Below are positions 1 to 8,600 of a stretch of DNA of 64,000 nucleotides, in pieces. The stretch is from Bactericera cockerelli (lineage: Eukaryota; Arthropoda; Insecta; Hemiptera; Triozidae), in assembly GCA_024516035.1 (NCBI GenBank), contig CM044960.1, forward strand, positions 18,980,183 through 19,044,182, read 5' to 3'. Every line of letters begins with the position of its first letter. Position 1 is the stretch's first letter. The notes below the pieces were generated by a model that saw only the letters and a program-made list of their open reading frames with translations, did not search any database and had not been told where the DNA came from. The position numbers were made by a program, and so were the translations under genes.

Positions 1-925
1 ACATCTATATGAACAATGCCAATGATAACGGAATAAAATTCATGGCAGTTAAAGTTAAGCAATACATCACGCAAATTCAGTTTGCTATGAGGAAAGATTA
101 AAAAAAAAACACTGATCATCATGCCATCAAATTGAGAATTCTAATCTCGATCTCTTGCTTCTATTGATCTGTAATCGGAATTTTAATCTTAAATATTGGA
201 TTTTAAATATTTGGTTCATTATGATTTATTCCTAAAATCTATGATACTATTAACCACACAGTCGTCATAGCAATTTTATTCATTTGTTCAATATTGTGAG
301 TGCAAACTTCTTCTACAGGTATGAAGACTGTTTGGTGCTTGTAATGGAACATTGGAAAGGCAGTAAATCATCATAATATATTATGAAAGTGTGCTCTGTG
401 CAAACTCGGAGAAAATTATCAAACAATAATGATCATTGGGATTGTCAAGCAATACATTGCAATAGGTGACCATGTATCAAAATTAAGAGAAAGTGTAACC
501 AACAAATCAATACAAGAGAACAAAATATCATTAGAGCTGTTCTCAGAAGACGTTAAAGCATTTGGCACTGTCATTATCATTACACACTGGTAGGTAACTG
601 CGAGTCATCTGGTCATGCAGATGTGATGGTACTTGGGATTTCAATTGTGTTTGTAATTGGCTGGGTGTTTCGTGATCGTGATGTTTGAATAGCTCTTATT
701 TTTCATATTCACTGTCAGGAGAATATTGTTGAAGATCCTTCATCCGTCAAACTTGCTTTAGTTGAGTGGATTATCTTCTGAGAAAGCTCTTAGCAAATAT
801 GAGATGCTATATTTTTGATCTGGCAGGTTAGTGCTGTTCTGTACAGTAAAATGATTTTGAATTGAAATTAATTTTACTAACAAAAAATAAGAGGAACATT
901 GAGACATGTACGTGGTTTCTTTCTA
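1..925. other. no gene recognised
   Basis: AT-rich sequence with short random reading frames only. It could hold an upstream PAQR3 exon or its promoter, but I see no exon with both a coding signal and a convincing splice donor. Confidence 0.5.
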
Positions 926-1166
926 ATTATGTCACAATTGTAGTGGGTAGCTCAACCTTACGATGCTCCAAGATTCATCTTTTTTTTTCAATATCCATAT
1001 TCCTTCTCGTAATGGCGCCACTGGTTCCTATCCATACAAATAGGTATTCATCATAAGGACCCTCGGATATTTAAGCATCGTGCAGAAAAATACCATCCCT
1101 GCTGGGGATCGATCCCAGGTCACCGTGTTTGCAAGCCAATGCGCTACTTGCCTCGACCACAGTGAC
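926..1166 (-). repeat. tRNA-derived SINE, family D (copy 1)
   Basis: Read on the minus strand, it starts with a tRNA-like head (GTCACTGTGG, a box-A-like TAGCGCATTGG, a box-B-like GGGATCGATCCC). It ends in the shared tail GGGTAGC...CACAATTGTAG..., next to TTATGTCACAATT on the plus strand. The same 240-265 bp arrangement recurs at 21873-22138 in the same orientation. The head is too imperfect and too closely tied to the shared body to be a functional tRNA gene. Confidence 0.7.
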
Positions 1167-2780
1167 TTACTCCACTCAGCCTCAGTGACTAAGAACACAG
1201 TGAGACATGGAATCTTATTTTTTAATCTGTTTGACGTACGTCGTACATACATAGGTTCATGTTTTATCTACTTCTCTACCAGTAGAATATTAATCACTTA
1301 TAGTTGGGTTTAGAGATGTCATTAGTTGGGTTCAAAGCACTTAAAATATACCCCTTTTGTCCACTTATCTAAAAACGTTATAATTTATTTGTCAAACTAT
1401 CCAAAATACTGGAACTCAGGTTACCGAGGCATGAACCATGCCTGAACATTTTCATTCTTTATCTATTCTTTTATTTTGAATAGGAAGAGAAGCTATGAAA
1501 TTTTCATATCTTCAGAGTGCCTGCAATCTCTGTCTCATTACTTCCTATGTTCCTTTCATCTCTACTTACTAGACTCCGTAATTCATACTGTACAAATTCA
1601 CAGAGAGATGTCTAGACTATATACACATTCATTTGAATTCAATTGTTCTCCCAGAAGAAATCGTGTCTCCATTTTGACTCCTGAATAGTTTTATACAGTC
1701 AAAAGATGAGAACGTTCTATTGGGCCGCTTTCACTGATCATGTTCTTGAAAGAAAATAGGAAGAATCATTTTGTTCATTGTATTCCTGTGGTCTCTGTTT
1801 ATGGATCTATTTAGGTAATGGAATTATATCAATTTAACTGTCTTTTGGAGTGTGAGAGGTCTGAAAATTAATTTGATGAAATGAAAGTCTAAAGGAACCT
1901 TCAGTCCTTCCTCAACAATAAGCTGAACAAACAAAAATGTATACTTTCCTGAGCGTTTTCACTTTTCTGTGGTTGAACAACTGATTGTTTAAATTTGAGC
2001 TTCTTTCTCAATATCATTTGATTGAATAAGAACTAAAAAGTACCATATTATATCTGCAGTCCCTATATCAAAAACCTCCAGTATTTAAGGGTTTTGCTTT
2101 AGTGATGAGTAATCTGAAGTGCACAGTCCGTAGTAATAGGACTTTTTAGTATCATTCTGCAGGATAAACAGATTATTGTATTGTAATGCGTGACAGGCAA
2201 TCAGGGGTAAGGGATCTGTGCGCTCAGATCTCAGCCTAAATTTATAAAAAGCATCTAACTGATAGATAACAGTCAACTGATACTCATACAGTGAGAGTCC
2301 TAGGGACTCTTATGTCTCATTCTTGCAGGATGAGCACAGTAGTAGACAAGTCCTCTTGGGGTAGTGTGCATAATGTCCTTTGTTCATTTTTACTAATACT
2401 GAACAAATTGGTCTTCAGACTGTTTGCTGTGCATATCCAGGTGAACATATGAGTATGTGTCATGTCAATTACTTCACAAAGCTGGTGTCAATTACTTGAC
2501 AAAGATAAATCCTCTGTGTACTGTGCGAGTTCTATAAACTTGCGAGTTCTATGAACTTTAACAATTCCTGCATCAACGCTAGATCATGCAAAATCTTCTC
2601 ATATCCGGTGATATATTAGTGTCATATTACCTATCATAAGTCATAAGCAACTAAAAAATAAAGCAGTAGGTAGGCATTATCTTCACCATTGATCGAGTTT
2701 TGACTTTTTTGTGTGTAAATATCAATAAAATTATCTCGTAATTACAACTTCAATAAATATGTTACGCAACTAGAACATTT
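1167..2780. other. no gene recognised
   Basis: AT-rich DNA with no supported exon. There are a few short palindromes, for example AGAGTCCTAGGGACTCT near 2294, and no long open frame with a protein-like composition. Confidence 0.5.
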
Positions 2781-2862
2781 ATTGAAAACAACAGAAACTC
2801 CAATTACGTATTGTTAAAAATAGACTACAAAAATGCATTCAATAGTTTGGAAAGGGATATAC

Positions 2863-3602
2863 GGCAATAGGTGAGTTCGGTGCGAAGATTACCCGCACCT
2901 TTTTCGCATGTATGAATTCGGTGCCACCGAAAAAAGGTGATGTATGAGTTCGGTGCGGTCCTAATGACTTATAAATTGATTGCTTTTTTATAATGTACTC
3001 TGTTGCTTGTTAACAGTCATCCTGCTGTTATTAAGTTAGTAGATTATGTTGTAGACAGTTACATTCAGCAAGGCTGTCCATTTCCTCCTTGAAGGCCATG
3101 CCTAGGGTTAAGTAAAATACAATGAAGGCCATGCCTTGGGTTTATAGTAGGGTTAGGTAAAATACAATGAAGGCCATGCCTTGGGTTTATAGTAGGGTTA
3201 GGTAAAATACAATGAAGGCCATGCCTTGGGTTTATAGTAGGGTTAGGTAAAATACAATGAAGGCCATGCCTTGGGTTTATAGTAGGGTTAGGTAAAATAC
3301 AATGAAGGCCATGCCTTGGGTTTATAGTAGGGTTAGGTAAAATACAATGAAGGCCATGCCTTGGGTTTATAGTAGGGTTAGGTAAAATACAATGAAGGCC
3401 ATAGTAGGGTTAGGTAAAATACATTGAAGGCCATGCCTATAAGGAAAAAAATACTATAATTACCTGATCATCAGGGCAAGTACCAGGGCACCGAATTCAT
3501 ACATGACCTTTTTTAGGCGGCACCGAATTCATACATGACCTTTTTTAGGCGGCACCGAACTCATACATTTTTTTATTTTCCGCACCGAACTCATACGTAG
3601 CC
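2863..3602. mobile_element. non-autonomous DNA transposon with 8-bp target duplication (hAT- or P-like)
   Basis: GGATATAC occurs directly before (2855-2862) and directly after (3603-3610) a 740-bp block, as expected for an 8-bp target-site duplication. The ends are imperfect inverted repeats: the left starts GGCAATAGGTGAGTTCGGTG and the right, reverse-complemented, starts GGCTACGTATGAGTTCGGTG. Additional ATGAGTTCGGTGC and GAATTCGGTGCC subterminal repeats face inward on both sides. The inside is a 45-bp minisatellite and there is no transposase. An 8-bp duplication is typical of hAT and P superfamilies, and I cannot choose between them. Confidence 0.75.
3089..3440. repeat. 45-bp minisatellite inside the 740-bp element
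   Basis: The unit AATGAAGGCCATGCCTTGGG followed by TTTATAGTAGGGTTAGGTAAAATAC restarts at 3121, 3166, 3211 and onward every 45 bases. There are about seven copies, nearly identical, with a degenerate copy at each edge. Confidence 0.92.
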
Positions 3603-3828
3603 GGATATACTACTGCAGGAAATGCAAACTATTGTTCCTGAGGTATACCATTTTCTGTGGCAATGTTTTGCTTCACCATCTTCATTGTTCTTTGATTCCA
3701 AGAGTTTTACATCTCAAGTAGGTTGCCAACAAGGTGACCCAACTTTGTCGCTAACGTTCAGCCTGGGTATCCATCCTGTTGTTTGTTTGCTAATAAACAA
3801 AAAAACTACTAAAAATTATGACTGTAAT

Positions 3829-3998
3829 CATCATCATCATCATAGGGTGGCGTCATCGTGAACGATGGTAGCCAGACAGTGGAGGAATAACTCAGCACTT
3901 CTACCACTGTCTTTACAAGGAGTCTAATAATTGACAAGGGCCCCCAGAACCAAGCCATTGCTGGTCTACTCCCTGTTTTTAGTCCCCCAGCCAGACTG
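3829..3998 (-). repeat. dispersed repeat F with CAT/ATG tail (copy 1)
   Basis: Recognisable by GGGTGGCGTCATCGTG, ACGATGGTAGCCAGACAGTG and CCCCCAGCCAGA. Further copies are at 25152-25331 and 44821-44990. The (CAT)n run at its left edge would be an (ATG)n tail if the element is read on the minus strand, which suggests a retroposed SINE-like sequence. No tRNA head is evident. Confidence 0.75.
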
Positions 3999-5067
3999 TA
4001 ATACATAGGTAATAAAGTTAAATGTTATCTGCTGATTTAAATTCTGCTTTGTCGTAGTCGTAGATTTAAAATCCTGAAGAAAACAATGAAATCGGTTTCA
4101 TGTTATCAGTCTGTTTGTCTCACCTCAGACCGAATTCCTGATAACCAGCTCATGTTCAATGTCACTTCTCAAGTCTGGGACTTGTGTATTTGCTGACCTA
4201 CATTTGTCTGATAATTATCATCGGACTTATCTGACTCTTCATCTCCAGGATTTTCTTTGTTTGTTTTTATTTATTTGTTAAAAAATTCATAGTTGTGATA
4301 TTGTGATATTTGTGTTGTTTACAAGAGTGAATCACTACAAATCCGCTATACTTTGGACTTGAACCACGGACCTCCAGATTACAAATCTGCTGCTTTGACA
4401 GTGAATACTGAGCAGGGACCGTCCGTTGTGATAATAAATACGCTGCAGTAGTTTACTTGGTGTAACTTTTCCAAGATTCGCAAGAGCTCAAATTACGAGA
4501 AAAGTGAAGCGAATTTGAATAAATTGAAAATCCTGCCATAGATAGCATTAGTTTTGAGACGGCGAGGTACGTGTTCAATTATGTCCAACAGAGATAGCCT
4601 TTTATCTATCTTAGATAGCTCATTTGTTGTTTCAATTAATTAATATGCTCTTGTATAGGAAGGGTAGTAGATATCAAGGTAGTAGATAATGTATGCTCTT
4701 AGCAATGCTCCGGATTGTTATTAATCGTCATATGTTAAGCCAATGAGGGAATAGGCTTGCTTAAAAGTAACAAAAGGAAAAGAAACCCTAAGTACATGGA
4801 TTAACAAAAATATACTTTCACGAGTCAACGGTATCCTTTGGTTACTTTCACACAAATAATATATAAATAGGTATATTGCTAGAACATCTTGTTTATTACA
4901 CACATCGGAAGGAGTCATGCAATCACTAAGGTATCAACTTATATCGAATGACTGACCTTGGACTTGGTAATTTCAAGACCATGAGCTTTAATGCTTGATC
5001 AGCTTTCACAAAAACTTCATCTTGATTACAGTAATGATTCTGCAGAAGTCGGGTTTTAGAAAATCTG
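3999..5067. other. no gene; diverged SINE-B-like sequence inside
   Basis: No exon is supported. Around 4296-4425 the motifs GGACTTGAACCAC, GACCTCCAGATTACAAATC and TGCTTTGACAG resemble the minus strand of SINE family B heads elsewhere in the window, so an old copy is likely. The remainder is AT-rich and featureless. Confidence 0.45.
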
Positions 5068-5452
5068 ACCGACCCGACCTGAGTAGCTTGATCGGACTTG
5101 TAACCTGGAGGTCGGGGTTCCAGTCCCAAGTTCGGTAATAATTTAACCTCCTGAGACCTGAGTGTTTTTTTCTTTTTACTGGATATTAGACCGAGCGTTT
5201 TAATTGTAGAACATTGAGTTTTACTTCATACAGACCTGAAGGTTAGAATTTTTTCCATGCATATAGACCGAGCGTTCTACTCCTAGAACATTATTTTGAA
5301 CATGTTCAGTAAAAAAATTAAAGACACTCAGGTTTATATTGAGGAGATTTCAATGTTCTACCAGTAGAACTTCAGGTCTCAGGAGGTTAACAGCGTAAGT
5401 TTGAGTAATTGTGACACCACAAAAGTGATTAGAATACAGATGATAACTGTTT
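5068..5452 (+). repeat. tRNA-derived SINE, family B (copy 1), split by a MITE
   Basis: The tRNA-like head (GACCTGAGTAGCTTGATCGG, TTGTAACCTGGAGGTC, GGTTCCAGTCCC) lies at 5068-5142. The tail (AAGTTTGAGTAATTGTGACA ... AGTGATTAGAATACAGATGA) lies at 5391-5452. The two parts match the uninterrupted copy at 6003-6160 once the TTAA-flanked element between them is removed. The head lacks the ATAAGGCGGCG stretch of the other copies. The tail ends only 16 bases before the first visible PAQR3 exon. Confidence 0.75.
5147..5386. mobile_element. piggyBac-type MITE (TTAA target)
   Basis: A 240-bp block is flanked by TTAA at 5143-5146 and 5387-5390. Its ends are perfect inverted repeats, CCTCCTGAGACCTGA on the left and TCAGGTCTCAGGAGG on the right. 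Internally it repeats AGACCGAGCGTT at about 5191 and 5266. TTAA target duplication and a CC-starting terminus are piggyBac hallmarks. There is no transposase, so it is non-autonomous. It sits inside SINE B. Confidence 0.82.
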
Positions 5453-5468
5453 CCCTCTCTGTTTACAG

Positions 5469-5656
5469 GACAAAGAAAGACTCAGCGATTCAGACTCGGA
5501 CGAGGCGGAGGCTCAAACCCGCAGACCCGGCCACTCCGACCCCCCCTCCTCCATCACCCTGCTCAGCTACCACGAGGCTCCCAGCCACCTCCAGTTCAAC
5601 CCCTACATACTCTCCGGCTACCGGGGCTATCTCTCCACCAAGATGTGCATAGAGAG
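5469..5656 (+). CDS. PAQR3: PAQR3 exon a (first visible)
   Basis: Acceptor after a pyrimidine-rich TTTCCCTCTCTGTTTACAG, donor AG|GTGAGT. The 188 bases encode an acidic Asp/Ser-rich leader and then NPYILSGYRGYLSTK, ending two bases into a codon. The frame entering the exon is open back through the acceptor, so an upstream exon must supply the start. Confidence 0.88.
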
Positions 5657-8600
5657 GTGAGTGATACGCAAAAAACAACACATAAATACAATTGATAGGT
5701 ATTCTCTGATATGAGCATTTCCAACAATGCTGTCTTTCACATTCATTCCAACAAGAGATCATGCTTCTAACTGAGCTTTTCAGATGATCAACGAAACTTT
5801 AGGAAGTTTGAATTTGTGTTGGTTAGGATAATAGGCGATCCTTTTTCCAATTCCGAATCAGTTGTTAGAACAGAATTAGTTAGTACTGAAGGCTAAACGA
5901 ACTATAATAGTAAATCATAAAAAATAAACACAAGTAAAATTGAAAAAAGCCTATATAACCTATTTATACATTGACATTCAATGTAATTTACTCTTTTCCT
6001 ATGTACCGACCTCAGTAACTTGATCGATAAGGCGGCGGACTTGTAACTTGGAGGTCGGTGGTTCAAGTCCCGGTTTCTGCGTAGATTTCGTAAAGCGAGT
6101 TTGAGCAGTTGTGATATCGCGAAAGTGATTAACACAAATATGATAACTTTAATTATGAGGAAAGAACAAAAACTTTAACTTTTATTTACTTGGGTCCAGG
6201 AGCTAATAAGCTCCTGGATTGGTTTATTTATAACATTAAGACATATATGGGCCTAAATGTTCCTACGTATTGCCAGCGACTGCCGTATTTACGAGTCGTT
6301 TTCGAAAAATTTGAGAGCCTATAGGTATACGCGAAGATTTTTTCATGATTTCTCAGTAAATTTAATTACTTTTATTGAGTCATCATTAGATACCAAACTA
6401 TCTCTTTTACCCAGGAGCTTATCCCTAGTAGTCAGTAGTGCCAATTTATTTTTATTTTTGATACATATACTCGTATACTTCCTACGAGAAAAATCAAATG
6501 AGGTTGGTAATTTGATGTGTTTAAATACACAATTAAAACAAAATAAATAATGATTAGGGTTGGTACTTGGTAGTATGATTTTCAGATGCCGACCCCAAGT
6601 AAGTTTGGGAAAAGGCAAAGTGAAGAAGAAGTCTGTCCCGGTAGCTCAGTGGTAAAGGCGGCACTCTGTGAATCCAGAGATCCCAGAGGTCGAAAGCCAG
6701 CCGGGACATGACAAGTTATCCTCCCATTTGGGATTTTTACCACATTATAATATGTCTTGGGCTTACTGCTGGAATAATGGGACTTTAATAGTCCTTATTG
6801 GGCAGTATAGATAAGGCGATATTATTATTATTATAATTTCTAGCATGTACTAATAACCACTTGTCAGAGAAATAGCCTCACACGCTGTCCTCTTCTCCCC
6901 CAGCATATTCTGGATGACGAACGAGACCATCAACATCTGGTCCCACATCTTCGGCTGGATGCTGTTCCTAGCTCTCACCTGGTACGATCTGTTCCTGCTC
7001 AATCTAGAGGCGTCTGTGTTCGATAAGTTCATCGTAGGACTGCTCTTGTGCTGCTTTCAAGTGAGTTCCTCTTTTTTTATGTCATCGAAAATGTCTGTAT
7101 TTTTTACCCATTAAACAGTCATGTGGACTTACTATTTAACTATATCAGACAATGTTTGTAGACGGATGATAAGACTTTTATTGACATGTTTCTGTGAAAT
7201 TCCAACGGAGTTTACACAGAAAGCAACATAAAATGGACATTGGACATAGTATCAAGAATAAGTGAGACTTGTTAAACGTAAGACACTTATATTTTTTATA
7301 ATTACTGTGTTTATGAAATAATTTGTGAAAGAGAGTAAAATATTCATTATACAATTTATACATCTTAATATATAAATGTCAAAGTCACTGACTGACTAAC
7401 TGACTGATCATCACTGTTTCTCCGAACTGGTAAGTCCTAGGAAGCTGAAATATGGTTGGTAGCTTTGTCTTATAGTCTAGATGTGCAATAAGACGGGATT
7501 TTTCGAAATTCCCACTACAACACCTGCCATTGGCGAAAAAGGACTTTTTGCTTTCACGGCCATGCCTCGGCCCGCAAACCGGGCGACTGCCCGCTAGTAT
7601 ACATATATGAATGGTTTCAATCTCCTCTGTGAAACACAATAAGATGAGCAAGATATTCTCTCCCCAGATCTGCATGGTGACCTCCACCATGTACCATGTG
7701 TTCTCCTGCAAGTCAGAGCGTCACTTCCACAACTTCCTCACGTTTGATCTCCTGGGCATCGCACTCAGCTTACTCGCCATCTATCTCACCGGTGTCTACT
7801 ACGCCTTCTGGTGCCACAAGGTAAGTGGGGAGGAGAAGATCAGCCAAGCTACTTAGGGTTAGGGCCACATTTTTTTTTGCATTGGTAGACAAGGCCATTC
7901 CATACAGTTAGGGCCACATTTTTTTTTGCATTGGTAGACAAGGCCATTCCATACAGTTAGGGCCACATTTTTTTTGCATTGGTAGGCAAGGCCACATTTT
8001 GAAAAAGGGTTAAAGTTAATATAAGCCAGACACGCCTTCAAGTTGGAGTTTTCAACCAATCACAACGCATTGTAGCCCGAGTTCAGTGATAGTGTGTCCA
8101 CTTAGATTAAATCTAATCCTGTTTCATGATTCGGCCCTTAGAGGCAACGTCAATAGACACAAACGGATTTTCAGGTTCAAGTTAGTTCCTAATTTTTTTC
8201 TTATTTTCCCCATTTAAAACACAATACAAAATCAAGACTCATGTTTGCCTTCAGCATTAGAAAACGTCTATTTAAGTCACCCTAAGAATTCTGACGCTTT
8301 AAATTAAAAATATCGTGTCCTCTATTGAGCTAGTTTATTCCATGGACGCGCTAAATAGAAAGATATGGAAAGAAAGGATTCATGGGACAAATGCCGACCA
8401 CAAGTATGTTTGGGAAAAGGCAAAGTTCAAGGAGAAGAAGTAAAGATAATGATTTAAATCCCATAGGAACTCTACTGATTTATAATCAACGTAGCTTCAT
8501 GATGCACATTGCTACAGCTACACGTGTACCAGAGACCCTGTGAAACTGCGAGTCTGTATATGAGTGCAAAAGCAAACAGTGTACCTATTGATTCTTTTCA

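Larger units (their letters stand above)
2781..3810 (+). pseudogene. reverse-transcriptase relic of a retroelement, interrupted by a DNA transposon
   Basis: Two blocks share one reading frame once the inserted element (2863-3602) and one copy of its 8-bp target duplication are ignored. The left block (2781-2862) reads KIDYKNAFNSLERD, which fits reverse-transcriptase motif A (a hydrophobic residue, then D, then the NAFNS signature). The right block (3611-3810) contains GCQQGDP and FSLGIHPVV, which fit motif B with its QGDP core. No endonuclease, no catalytic FADD-type motif and no poly(A) end are visible nearby, so this is a fragment. The family is probably a non-LTR retrotransposon. That is inferred from the QQGDP and HP style of motif B and is not proven. 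Confidence 0.72.

Noticed and set aside
5401..5652. 83-codon plus-strand frame overlapping PAQR3 exon a
   Set aside because: Different frame from the PAQR3 exon and rich in Pro/Thr because of the shifted reading; the acceptor and homology support the other frame.
6634..6710. possible tRNA gene (box A and box B present)
   Set aside because: Recurs at several sites with the same non-tRNA body, and the T-arm and anticodon arm are defective; it is a SINE A head.
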